Part shown: piece by piece, positions 33,000 to 45,838 of the stretch
Numbering within the stretch: the first letter of the stretch is position 1
How the letters are laid out: each line of letters begins with the position of its first letter
From: Sitta carolinensis
Lineage: Eukaryota > Chordata > Aves > Passeriformes > Sittidae
DNA length: 64,000 nt
Assembly: GCA_032173965.1 (NCBI GenBank)
Contig: CM063284.1
Location: 110,644,410 to 110,708,409, forward strand
Direction: 5' to 3'
The notes under the pieces: generated by a model
Databases searched by the model: none
What the model saw: the letters and a program-made list of their open reading frames with translations, nothing else
Told to the model about the DNA's origin: nothing
Made by a program: the position numbers and the translations under genes

Positions 33000-35980
33000 C
33001 AAGGCAGGGCACTGGGAGCTCCTGTTACCTTGTCTGTTTCTTAGAACCCTCACATCTTCTTGCATGCTGCTGTTTCCTAAGATGTGACTGTCCATCCTGT
33101 AAGTATGAACCCTATTCCTTTGCTCTGGGTATGAAACTTATATTTGGCTGCATTTTAATGCACATGGTGTGCATTATAAACATGCATCGAAAATCAAGGA
33201 AATCTCTAACTCAAGAAAATTTAAAGTGTAATTTTAAGACCTATAATTATTCTCCAATCTCTTGACTTTATTAGCTCTAAATATCAAATAAACTTTAAAA
33301 TCCCTCATTTTTTACTTTCAGGATGTTGGATTTCTATTTTTCAACTCAAAGATTAAAACTGTAGTTTGCTAACTTTGCAAGAAAATAGCAGAAGAAAGTG
33401 TCCAGGCACCAAGCAAAAAGAGAGAAACATGCCTGAAGAGAATTAACAACATTGAAAAGGGAACAACGGATGATAGAAAATTCACTGTTTCAGTACAAAA
33501 GGGGGCCTCTACTAGAACTAAATCCCTTTGAAGAGGGAAGAGAAAAAAGGCTACATGCTGTAATCAAGAAAGTAACCAGCAGCATAATCATTGCAGGAAT
33601 CTGATTTTAATAACCTAGCCTTACTAGGAAATCTTGTCCATGTACAGAAAACACATGACTGCAAATTAGTAAAACAACTATATTCAAAGGCTGGTTATAC
33701 TTCATGATAAAACCCAGTGAAAATCTTTGCCTTTAGAAACCAAATGTGTATTGAATTCCAGGTAAAATTCCCAATGCAAATGATCAAAATACCCTTGTCT
33801 TCAGCGAATGTGGTTCTGATCAGTATCTGATAAATCTGAGCTTCTAGTTAGATCAATGGTTTCCCTGATAAAAGCCAGATATTAAAGGAGAGCATTGCTT
33901 CCTATGAAGATGAATAACAATGCTGAGGTGAAGGACAAGAGATCCCAGTACTTCCTGGAAAGCTAAACAGTCCCTGTGTTGGCACAGAGCTGACTTGAAG
34001 TCACTGCACTCCCATACTCGGGCATATCTCAAGGGTCTCATCTCAGAGTAAGGAAAAGCATCCTGTCACACACATAAAGACTTCCAGTGAAAGAGAAAGT
34101 GGAAAGAAAGGGGGAAAAGATGAGCCAGATCCTGCAAACCTGTGCCTTCATCCATAGCTGTGAATACATAAGCTGCCCCACTGACTTCATAAGGCTGGCA
34201 GTCCATCATGTTCACTGGCAGGACTGGAGCCTGGGGGTAAACGCCCTGGGGGCAAAGGGATCCATTTGGGATCTGCCCACAAAATGTCTCAGCACCTGGC
34301 TGGAGAGATGTGTAGGGCACTGAAAGAAATCAACTAATAAGCATTTTGTTCTGTACAATAAACCTGCAAGTTAAATACTGTCCCTGCAACAAGCTGCACT
34401 GTATTCACTCTGGTCTATGTTCAGAGGAAATGTCACCTCATAAAGGCTTCTTGGACAAGGGCTTGGCACTCACTTGATCTGTCATTTGTGTCCCAGGCTA
34501 GAAAGGAACTCCTGACCGACTTCTTCCTGAGTGATGAGAAGGGACAGTGTGGAGAGAGCAGCCTTTGGTGCATCCCTGCCATCCTGCACAGCCTCAGCCT
34601 GCTACACTGGATGTCAAGGTTGAAGTAGCTGCACTAACCTTGGACCATATAAATGCAAATTTCTCATTCTGAAAAAAATACCCTCCAAGCCAACTGATAA
34701 AACAGGAGCACTGAAAGCAGCTTTAACCTATAGGGAATCCAATCCCAGTTAAAAACAGGCTCAAGTAAAGTGGCTGCTGAGTCCATCACATTGCATATTG
34801 GTAGAAATAACTTAAGTATTTTATCCTAGCAAAGAGTCTTCATTTTATGTCTTTGCTAATTCCTTAGCCTGCAAATTCCCAGAACCAGAAATGTCCTAAC
34901 AGGCTTTTCTGCCCTTCATGAAATGCACTTATTACCTCTACATGGAAAAGTAATTTGGTCTTCTGATTTTCAGCAGTGATTTCTGTGTGAAGTATGGTGA
35001 CTCTTATCAGAAATTGGCAGGAGTTTATATATGCTAAAAGTTAATCAGTGATTCCTTTCTTCAAGGCAGGACTATTCTTCTAGTTGGATTAATATTTTTT
35101 TCCTAAACTAATGCAAAAAATAGTTTAGCATCCTTTGAAGCATAATTGTACTAACCAGAAATACTGTCAGCCTGATTTTGAGACATAGTCCCACATAGTG
35201 GACTGTGAATAGAAATATTGTGGGTTGGGGCTCTGTACAGTGTATGAAGCTGATCCTCCAGTCTGGTCATGGTGCTCTGTGTGACAGTAATGCAGAGGAA
35301 CAGTGGAGTGTGTGCAGCTTATCCTATGAGGAGTTTTCAGTCCTGGACAACCTCCAGGAGATGTGAGGCCATTGTTGGATTCATGCTAATCTGCACCCAC
35401 TCCCTGATGTGAGGCACTGCTGTGGAAATACAAGTATTCACAGTTTGAACTGTGGTTGGTACGACTGGAGTCATTTTAGTGTCATGGGCAGGTGGCAGCA
35501 GCTGGACAAGAGTCTATTAAAAGGCAGAAGGTGGAGAATTGAGGAAGGTTCTGAGGGTTCAGAAAGCCCTAGCTACTGCCTCCCACACAGCTTTTTCTTG
35601 ACCATCCCAGAGTAGCTGTGCCGGAAGTATCTGTCCATTTCAACTAATTTTGATATTTGAAGCTGAGATCTATTTTCAGGTCAAATTCACCTTTCACAGA
35701 TGACATTCCATTGGGTTGCCACTGGTGAACTATGGCTCCAGAGATCGATAATATGTCCATGAAATCAGTTGCCCAAAGGCTCTGATCTAAAGTCTATTTT
35801 CCAAGGTGGAACCAAGAGAAACCAATGGAAGCATTTCAACTGGAACAGAAAGCAGAAGTCTCTTTTGCTATAAGATGTTGAAAAGGAGCAGAATTGCTGG
35901 CATCCTTACAATTCCCACATCACATATACAGGAAAAGCACTATCAATGCAGGCCTTCTTCTGGATCAGCTTCAGGCTCTT
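33000..35980. other. Unique sequence, nothing recognised
   Basis: AT-rich noncoding sequence. No repeat or gene was named. Confidence 0.4.
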
Positions 35981-35984
35981 TCCC

Positions 35985-36320
35985 ACCCTTCCACCTGCAC
36001 CGCCAACAGCAGCAGGGATTGATCCAGCCGAGCCAGCGCCGATGGAAAGGCACGGGCGCAAAGCAGAGCAGGAAAAGCCGTGTCAGTGGCACTCATTTAG
36101 TAAGGTGCTCCTGAGAGCCTGCGAGCGGGATGTGCTGTAATTACAAGAGGGCAGCGGAGTGCTGCGGCTGCGGCTGCCCCCGACAGCTCAGCTCCCCTGG
36201 AAGAGCAGAGCTGACAGCTCAGGAATGAGAGCAGCAGGGCTGGAGGCAGCTTTCCTGGCAGCTGGCCCGCCTTCACAACGCTCTCGCCCAGATCGTGCTG
36301 GTGCACGGGAGCTTTCTGAA
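35985..36320. promoter_or_regulatory. Isolated GC-richer patch
   Basis: A local rise in GC with several CpGs (GCGCCGATGG, GGCACGGGCGC, GCTGCGGCTGCGGCTGCC), CAG/CTG-rich repeats and two GACAGCTCAG copies about 30 bp apart. It is far too small for a classic CpG island but is the only such patch between 6 and 45 kb. It could be an enhancer or a minor noncoding promoter. Confidence 0.3.
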
Positions 36321-39300
36321 CAACATGAGAAAGCCCAGGGCAAGAGGCAAACAAATTTCTCTTCTCTTTGGGAGAAAACAGGACACTCTGGTAATTTAAT
36401 TTGCCAGGCTCTGCTGTAGTATGACGGTGCAGATGAGAGGATGCAGACACATATTCTAGGGCAGCCTGCTTTCACATTGAAGCACTGGGAGATTTCTTAT
36501 ACAAACAACGGCTTTAGCAAATGCATCTTAATCCTGCCTGACCCAAAAGGTAGTAATTATGAAATATAGTTTACGAGGTTTGTGGTTTTTTATTCTTAAT
36601 ATTTTTTTAAAAAAATTATTCCGTTTTTGAAACGAATAGAAATATCACTTCTTTCCAGACCAGAGATAACAGAGATCTTGTTTTCTTAACTCAGAAATAA
36701 TGGAGAACAAAGCATTGCTGAAGCAAACAGGACTAAGAACCTCCACTGGTTTTAAAGGTTTTCAATTCAGACCACTTATGAGTGGGTCCTACTGATCTCA
36801 GTGGAAGTTATTTGTCCATAAAAAGGTAGCTCTATAGACCTTTCCACAAGACTATACTCTTTAAATACATTCCCTCAGCTTCCCAAGGAACATAGGCAGA
36901 CAGGGTCCAAGGTATGCTTTCGAATGCCTGGGTATTTTACTTGGTATACACAGCCACAGAGCTGCAGGTAGTTCATTTTGGATCATGCCTACAATCACCT
37001 GGGAAATCTCCTTTTATTGTATGCTCAGATATCATCATGATCCAAGTCCCTGGGCTGATCAGTGTGAATAGCTAGGGAATACATGTATAACCTCTCCTGA
37101 TTATCATGCAGCTGTACTGTGCAGTAGCTTTCCTCCATTTACTTTCTCATTACCTGCTTAATGTTCCTCTGTCTCTCTCCTTTTGAAAGGAAAATCTTCT
37201 TGACCTCAATCAGTGTTTCTTCAAACTCCTTCCTCCCCTGCCCCTACCAAGTCCACACTTCCCCGTCAGCCTTTAATGCTCGTTCACCAGGGCGGATTGT
37301 CCTTGATCACCTGCTGTCACTCTCCCACCCTGTCTTCCTATGTCAGAACATTTTCTGTGCCAACACACTAAGCTAATCTTCAATACTGACATTTTACATT
37401 CAGGCTAGCAGTGTTAAGCAAGGGCAAGTATTTGCTTTCAGAAGGCAGTCAGGATGGTTAGTGCCTTCCCTGATGTAGTGCCACGAAGTTTTACACTTGG
37501 TCTTGTTCTTTGACTTTTGATTTTCTGTTGTGAAAACAAATGTGTGACAAGGGGGGTGGGAGGTCATTACCAGGATGTGTCTGATTTGTTTTTGGCTTTT
37601 TTTCCCTTAGGTATATTTTGCTACTTGAGATCTCTGCTTCCCACACAGAGTCATAATGCAGTCCTAGCAGGCAACAGCAGATCCAGTCAGTGGACCTGCA
37701 CTTTCACAGACCAATCAAAGGCCAAAAGAACCTCTCCATTAGCATAGAGAAAAGAAAAGTTTACGTGCATCTTGCACCACCTCCACGGCAGCAAACACCA
37801 AACTATTGTAACCAGCTCTGCACTGCAACATGGAGGCTGTGCTGTTGGTAGAGAGAACAGATTTCCTTCTGCCACAGAGGCTTTTAGCAGCTCAAGGGAG
37901 CTGTGTGGGTTTTGGATAAGCAATCTTTATAATCCTGAAGGGTATGTTGTGTGTAATGGTGGAGAGCTTGAAAAAACCAATATATATGATGCTTGTTCTG
38001 TGGCACATGCCTGTAGGGCACTCCCATAAGTACAGGTATTGCCTTGGACACTTCCCAAAGCAGCTAAGAAGACATTCAAAAAGTATTAGAATATTGATAA
38101 AAAAAGGGCAGAGGGACACCTGGGCTCACATTTTAACAATTTCACAGTTTCAGATCCCCACAGATTGGAGAGGTACAAAACTCCCCACCATAAACACACC
38201 AACTTGGGTGCTAATGAGGACTTTGCCATCATAAGAGGGAAAAGGAATGGCTCTTCTTGAGGCTGAAAGTGTACATATCTGTAGAGAGCACACAGATGTC
38301 CAGAGTGTATGTTGTCCTCTGTGCTGCTCTACAATAGATCTTTTCTGGTAAAGAATCTGTCCAGGTAGTTTCTGACAAGGCAGATGAAAGAATTCAAGCC
38401 TCTATATACCTGAGGCTACCAATAGCTACAGTGCACTTTGGCCACAGTAACTTTAAACTTGAAAATGTGAATGAAGAACTTTCCCTCCTCAATCTCAATA
38501 TATATGCTCATTTTGCCATTTTCATTTCCCCCACCCTTTCAAAAATTCATTCACTAGGCAGAGGGACAAAAGACCTAGATTCAAACAAGAAGACACTGTG
38601 CTTACTGGCAGCTCCTGCTTCAGCTTTACAACCTCATTTTTTAGTACAGACCAAACTGAGTTTCACCCTTTGCAATACCACAAACTTCTCGGTGTTTCAC
38701 AATAGCCATATGTTATTAGAAAAGCAAACATCAGCTTGTTTTATCCACTAATTACCCCAGCCCAAAGCTCCTAGCTACCCAGAAGTGAGTTCTCTCTTCC
38801 AATGAACTTGTCATTAACCTCTTAAGTCCCCTTTTAAAGCCCACCAGATCCCCTGCTGCTGGGCTGGTTTGCTCAGCCCACAGCCGAGGACAGCCAGGAA
38901 GGTTAATGGTATTTCTCACTTCCTCCAGCTCCCTTGCTGGCACAGTGGGATCCCCACAGCCTCTCACACCACTCGTTCTTGTGCCAAAACTGCTCTTTAG
39001 CATAACATAAATGGCCCATTTCCCTTCCTGCTACTAACTCTTCTGAATTACTTATGAAGAGCAATAATATAAGCTCTACAGTCTTCTTGCAGAGCTAATT
39101 ACTCTTGAGCTTATTCCCTCACAGGAGAGTGACTGCCCCAGCCATCACCTTTGACTGTGCTCCAGGCTGGCCATGTCTTTCCTGGCTGAGAGTGACTGGT
39201 ATAAGGCAGCAGGGATGAGATCTCTCCAAAGATTTCTGCAATAGCATTAATAAGCCTTGCTCTCTGTAGGAAGTACCCTGCTTAATAGATTTTGTGGTCG

Positions 39301-41389
39301 CCCTTTTTATCTTCACAGCCAACACATCTCATGGCTCATTGTCACCTTGTGACTAATAAAACCAAGACTTACTCCACCTCTGTCATTCAGAGATGATGAA
39401 CTCCAAGACATTTCCATGATTAATCCTGGAACAGAGAGACTGTCCCTTTGCTGTCAGATGAATTTCTATTTCTACCCCACTGGTCCTCATGCTCATGCAT
39501 TATGCCATCACATAATATTCCAGCCCTCACCCTGCTGGCAGGGCCTTCCAGCCTGATGTCAGCACTGGGCTGCTCTACCTTCTGCCTTACACTTCTACCA
39601 GGGCATGGCAGAGTTAAGTCTGACCCCAGAACAACTCCATCATTAATTTCATTCTTTGCTGACAGTTTTTCCTCCCAGAGCACACATAGCCACCCCCTCT
39701 CTGGAGCCAGAAGAACAACTGGCCCAACAACTGTGAACCTCAGCATCATACACAGCAGCATGAACATAGCATCTTCTGTAGGGGAAAGAATTTGGCAAAG
39801 GCCAGACTAGATGCCCAAATCTCCCAGTTGGACACCAAGCCAGACCATCCACTTGCCCTGTCTGGTGCAGTCAAATGGATCTGGCTCTTCCCACCATGGC
39901 CAGAACCTGTGGGCCTGCTCCCCACTGCTGAGGGTGCAGCTCATGCTGTGGTCGCTTTTATCCTCCAGCTTGTCCACCCCTGAGATGGAGCCACCAGCCC
40001 TTGTTGTGCCCTGGCTCTTCTGACATAAGCTGGGTGTGTGTCTCTTCAGCTTTGGAATACACATGGCACCAGGAGAGCCTGAGCCCAGCTCAGTGCTAGC
40101 TTCTGCTTCATCTGCCTTGCTTCTTATTAATAGAAGATAAAATATCCCAGCCCCAGTAAATTACTCCCTTGGTTTAAAAGAGTGATTTTCAGTGATAGGA
40201 AAAATAATTTTTAAGCAGCCAAGTGAGACATCTGTAGGGACATCCACATTTCTAAAGTATCAATTAAACTGGACTTTGGGAGAGGGGTTACTTGTCAGGT
40301 AGGCCTTACACTAACTATCCAACCTAAAAATTTGCAGGTGTAGAGCATTGCCCCTAATTCTTCTGCACCTTCCTTGCTTTAGTCCACATTTAGTGGAAAC
40401 ACAATGCACTGTTAAGTATCACAGCAATTTGTAGCAACCGAGTGCGAGTCTTACCCTCTCATTGTCCACAAAGATGAAAAAAATACTTCCACGTGTTTTT
40501 GTATTTTGATTTTCCTAAACAGTGATGTCTTTCCTTGCTGCACTTAAACTCCCTGACAGCTCATTTGGCCATTGGGGTGTATGTGTGTCCCTGCCCAGTG
40601 TGTGTTATTTCAAAGTTGACATGATGACAAAAGCCACTTAAGGATGGCAGCTAATAAGACATCTGCTTTCCCCTTGCTCACAAGGCAGCAGTCAGATGAG
40701 GGCTGCTAATAGGGTGCATTACCTTTAGACTCCAGGTCACCGCTTCACCTCTGATCCTTGTCAAAAGTGACCACGACTTGCTATCTGCCTGTACATCACA
40801 AACCTAGAAAAATGCATTGATGCTCTTTCTTTAAGTCCTCTTGACAACTATCTACACAGCAATCAGCCAAAGCAGCAAAGACAGACTGGAGTGAGCGGCT
40901 TTCTCAGACTGTGGTGGGGAACCAGGAGCTCAGTGCCAAGGGGGTCTCTGGCTGCAGACCTTCAGCACCACATTTTGGTGCTCAGGCACAAACCATATTT
41001 TGATATAGATAAATAAGAGTAAAACAAAGCAAATTTGCACAGGGTGCAGCTTTTCTGTTGCTTTCTGGAGCACCTCTAATAAAAATCAATGCCCATTTAA
41101 CAGAGCATATTTTAAGAAAGGGTGGGCTAAAGAAAGGAAACTGTAGGATAAAACACAGTAATTTTCAGGGGCCTTGGAGTCACAGCATAAATGATGGTTC
41201 ATTGTTTGTCTGCAATGTATGCAGCCCTGGGCTTTGTGCTGATTTTGGCTGGTTTGTGCTGTATCCGCACACATATCATGCCAAAAATGCCAGCCAGCTG
41301 TGCTACATTTGCAATGTAAAACACTATACATCTCATTTCTACTTTCTCTGTGTATCTTAAGATAAGGCATAGGTAAGATTTACGCCAGG
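36321..41389. other. Unique sequence, nothing recognised
   Basis: About 5 kb of noncoding sequence. Open frames up to 120 codons (39448-39810) lack any recognisable domain. Confidence 0.4.
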
Positions 41390-41590
41390 AGGAGTTTTGT
41401 TATTAGCATTGCACTATTTCACTGATTAACGGCAATAAAGCTAATAAACAACTAGTAATAAATAACTATCAGGTCATCAGCATTAGCCATTTTCACCACA
41501 TATAATTATCAGTATCTTTTTCAATTTCAGTTTATCACAATTACCATATTATGCATATAGACCACTAGATTTGTTTGAAGTCTGTGTGGA
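41390..41590. promoter_or_regulatory. Candidate conserved noncoding element, homeodomain/POU-rich
   Basis: Dense AT-rich binding-site-like text: GCTAATAAAC, TAGTAATAAATAAC, ATAATTATC, TATTATGCATATAG (octamer-like), CTGATTAACGG and CAATAAAG. It has no simple-repeat structure. Conservation was not tested. Confidence 0.25.
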
Positions 41591-44500
41591 TGTCAAAGTG
41601 TAACCAGAATTTAATCCCAGTAAAAGGGCATTTTGAAAACCTCCATTTGTGCTGATTGAATCATACATTAACCCAAGAGAACAGAAGGTCTGACATCACT
41701 ACCAGGTAGTTAATGACTATGCTTTCTATTGTCTCCTAATATTATCTTGAAAATGGCCATGTCAGGAGGCCTAGAAATCCCTCAGAGCAACTTATGCTTT
41801 TTTTATTTTCAAGTGTTCTATTGTAGTATATGATCAGAGACAGAGAGAGAAATCCGAATTAATTAAATGATCTATTGGATGTAAAAAACCATTCGGACCA
41901 AAATCTGCATTATTTTAGTCAGTTCTCAGTGAGGCAAATCTTCAAATACTTCCAGGCTGAGCTGTTGCAGGAGAAATTCTTTCAGAGCAAAGCAGGAGCA
42001 AGCAGACCGAAATATTCCATCAGTAGAAGAAAGATATTTATTTCAGGAAGATATCCCATGGGCTTTGGTGGGAGGAGCACAGGAAAAACCACTAAGGCTT
42101 TCCTCCAGACCCCTGCCCTGGCAGGGTCACAGCAGATGCTTGGGACAGCAAAGTTCAAGCAAGAGTATTCCTGCTCCTTTAGTGGTGGGCAAACAGAGGC
42201 CTCAAAATAAAAGGTATTTGAACTCCACCAACCTACATGTGAATGGTGTTCAGTCTTACTGGTGCAGAAATATTTCATGGCCTTGAAATTCAGAGCTTCA
42301 GAATCAAATCATCTTCTTAAACCAGGGAAGATTTTTAGAGACTCTTTAGAGGGCTTAAATGCTGGGTGCCCTGGCTGCAGCAAGTTTCTGCTGGGATGTG
42401 GGAATGTGGCAGAAGGATGCCCAGGGTGTGGAATAAAGACAGTAGAGAGTCTGGAGGGGCACAGGGCCTGGAGCAGCTGTAATGTGATGTAGCAGAGCCA
42501 GGCACAGATGAGCAAGGAGAAGGAAGGGCCTTTCAGGGAAGAGAAGATGCCAGCACATCCAAATGGTGCATTTTTGGCTCAGCCACTTCTACAAAATCTA
42601 TGCTGCTGTTTCATTGAGGTGCTTAAAAAATGGATTTAGTTTGATAAAGTGATGATTAATCTTCATTATACTCCTCTGTGATCATCACAGCAAAAAGCTG
42701 CGCTTGTATGTCTGCTTATCATCTCTTCTGAAAATCTTACTGGTAAAGAAAGACTTGATTGATGATTAGATTTTTGTCATCAAATCCCATTTTTGTTTAT
42801 GTGCAGAAAAAAGGAAAGCCTCACTATTGAGGGAAAAGGGAAATAAAAGGAAGCACAATAACTGGGCAGTTATCTCTGACATTCATGTAATGCAGTGTAT
42901 GTCCTTATGTGACATTTATGTGAGAGAAAAAGAAAAGCATCGGTTGAAAAAGGTTACAGGAGTTCTTCAGGCATGAAGTCATCTCCAGGCAGCACAGCCA
43001 CTGCAGTTTATAAACAGGTTCTGCTCTCAACCACTGCATTCACAGACTTAGGGCACCATTTAACACATTTGCTTGCTGACACTTCTTTAATACCCAGCTT
43101 TGGTTCTCCTTTCCAACAGTAGCATTAAACCAGGAAATTAAGCCAATTGCTGATTTTAGGAAATATGTTTGCAGCCCCTGCCCTTGCCATCCTGTCTTCC
43201 ACAGAGGAAAAGGGCACTGAACTGAGGAGCTGAGCATTGGCATGGGGAGCTTTGTCTCCAGTTTGCTGGGGAAGTGCAGCTTGCACTCAAGTGGGGTCTT
43301 CTCTCATTTCCAGGCATGGCTTTCTGTGAAACTGGGAAGTCACACAGATAGACACACGATGCAGATACAGGCAGAAATGGCAGGGTTAAACTTTATTATT
43401 ATTTAAATTATCACTTAAACTCTGTACCAGTTTTAAGTTTGCAAAGAAGAAAATCCAAAGCTTTCCCTTAAACAATCATTACATGAACACCTATTTCAGT
43501 AGCAGTCACTTTGCTTTTTGTATATATCTGGTTTCTAAGCACTAGGATTGACTCATGGCATTTCTTGAGGTTCCTTTCATTTCAACAGGCATGGCACCTA
43601 CAGTATTATCTTCATTTAGCTCAGAGCATGTCACCCTGCAAAAAGCTGTTCAGACATCCTCACAGTCACTAGGTTTGGCAGATTTTGCACAGACAAGGTT
43701 TCTGAAATTCAAGTCCACGTACAGAGGCATAACCAAAGAGCTGTGAGAAAACTAGCAACATATTGATAGAAAATCATTGTGGAGAGGTGGAGACCTCTCT
43801 GTTTGCATACCCTTGCAAAGCTGTCTAACTTGTCTGAGGTGGCCTGGGACATCAGGGGGTCCCACTTCATGGCCAGTGGAAAACAGCTGGATTTTAGAGA
43901 ACACAACACTCCTGAGTGAGGGTGGCCATGTGACAGTGCTGGAGCTGCTCCTTCAGTTTCTCGGTGTTGGCATGTGTTTCCCAAGAACACAAAAGGTAGG
44001 AGTGGAGCTGCCTCTTCTTGACTCCTAGTCATAGTCTGTGCTTGCACAGAAAATTGTATATCTCACAAGATATAAAAGATGCATGATAACACTAGCATCT
44101 CCCAGATTATTTAACTGATTATGGGTCTAAAGGAAATGGTAATCACGTAAACACGGCTTTTAGATGGCACATGGGCAACACAGAGACGACGTACTCCCCC
44201 AGGCAGGTAACAAGGAGTGCATGAAACATTGTGGGCTCATGAAGCTGTCTAAGGTCAAGTGGTCCTTAGTGTCTCTCCCTATATTATTTTGCAGTGTGTG
44301 ATGAAGCATTACTTGACCAGAGTGACCACTGGCCTGCCTGCACATGTGGGAGCGCTGCAAGCTATAACAGTTTCCACTTCAGAGACATGTTTTCTGTGTA
44401 ATTTTATTTGTATTAGAATCTGGAAAACTTTTTAACCCTCACATCCCAAAGGAAAATAATATACTGTGGAACGTGTAAAGCTGCGTTCAGTTGGTGTTGT

Positions 44501-44774
44501 ACAATGTAGCATTTGCTACTGCAGAAAGCAGAGGACGAATTTATTGCTGTATTATTTGAACCCAGATGTCTTCATTACTTTATTGAAAAATCTTATTTAT
44601 TCCCTCTTACAGGGTGCTGTTTTTTCCACAGTCTTGCAAATGCATTCCTGTTTCTCTTTTTTTCTTTCATTCCTGAATTGAGCCCATCATCCTCCACTTG
44701 CTGAAACTAAAGATGTGTAACACTTCTCCTTCGCATGCCCTGGACAGCCTACTCCTGTCTTCTTTAATTCCAGG
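41591..44774. other. Unique sequence, nothing recognised
   Basis: Noncoding sequence. No gene or repeat family was recognised. Confidence 0.4.
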
Positions 44775-44829
44775 AATTCTCCTTTCTTTTCTTTCTTTCT
44801 TGGTTTTTTTGGGGTTTTTTTTTTTTTTT

Positions 44830-44864
<35 letters not shown>

Positions 44865-44884
44865 TTGTTTTTTTTTTTTTTTTT
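44775..44884. repeat. Long T-rich tract
   Basis: Begins TTTCTTTTCTTTC and grows into T runs of about 15, 32 and 17 broken only by GG or G. Likely length-polymorphic and error-prone in assembly. Confidence 0.92.
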
Positions 44885-45182
44885 CCCTTAAGAGGGAAGC
44901 ACCCAGGATCCAGAGAATTTCTTTGTGAAACTCGTGATTACGAGTGAGGGTGGCAGGACTGTGTCTAATGACTCACAGGTGCAAAGCTGTACAGGCATGG
45001 AAAACTGCTTAAAAGACGCTTGTGTGCCTGTGTGAGAAAGTCTGAAGCGAAACACTCCTCCGACCCCGCAGTTTAGAAGCTCACGGCGGAGCTTTGCGAG
45101 TCTGCGGAGAGGTGGAACAAAAGCCCGGGGATGTGCAGGAACCTGCTCCCTCTCCTGGTAACAAGGGCACAGCGTCGGCGCG

Positions 45183-45292
45183 GTGATCCCCTTCCTTCCC
45201 TGCCCCTTCCTGCCCCCGCACCGCCCCTGCCCCTTCCTTCCCTGCCCCTGCCCCTGCCCTGCCCTCCCGTCCCCACTCCCGGGGACTCTCCC
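45183..45292. repeat. (CCCTGCCCCT)n-like low-complexity stretch
   Basis: Pyrimidine-rich CCCCTTCCTGCCCCCGCACC and CCTGCCCCTGCCCCTGCCCT units. It lies just upstream of the 5' truncation point of the next CR1. Confidence 0.7.
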
Positions 45293-45339
45293 AGGGACTG
45301 CTTGGGAAAAGATGTATGTGGCAAGAGCAGAGACGGAAG

Positions 45340-45838
45340 AGCTGAGGTGCTGGAGAGTGTCCAGGGAAGGAAGGGCAAGGAAGCTGGTGAAGGGTCTGGA
45401 GCTCAAGTCCTGTTCCGAGTAGCTGAAGGGAGTGGGGCTGTTTAGCTGGGAGAAGAGGAGGCTCAGAGGGGACCTTCTGGCTGTCCACAACTACCTGCAT
45501 GGAGACTGTAGCCAGCTGGGAGTTGATCTCATCTGCCAAATAACAAGCAGTAGGACAAGTAGGGATAGGACAAGGGGATATGGCTTTAAACTGACAGAGT
45601 ATAGGTTTAGATTGGATATTATGAAGAAATCCTTTACTGTGGGGATGGTGAGACACTGGAACAGGTTTCCCAGAGAAGCTGTGGATGCCCCATCCATGAA
45701 AGCGTTCAAGGCCAAGTTGGATGGAGCTTTGAGAAACCTGGTCTAGTGGAAGGTCTCCCTGCCCAAGGCAGAGGAGTTGGAACTAGATGATCTTTAAGGC
45801 TCCTTCCAACGCAGACCATTCTGCGATTCTATGAGTTC
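45340..45838 (+). mobile_element. CR1 LINE 3' fragment with near-intact ORF2 C-terminus
   Basis: Plus-oriented CR1 with an open frame 45432-45746 reading LFSWEKRRLRGDLLAVHNYL, then SRDRTRGYGFKL, FRLDIMKKSFTVGMVRHWNR and AFKAKLDGALR, the typical ORF2 C-terminus. The 3' end has GAACTAGATGATCTTTAAGG, CTCCTTCCAAC and the tail CATTCTGCGATTCTATGA. The preservation suggests a relatively young copy. Confidence 0.93.

Noticed and set aside
32846..33265. 139-codon plus-strand open frame as a possible gene
   Set aside because: Mostly antisense to an old CR1 remnant, with no recognisable domain.
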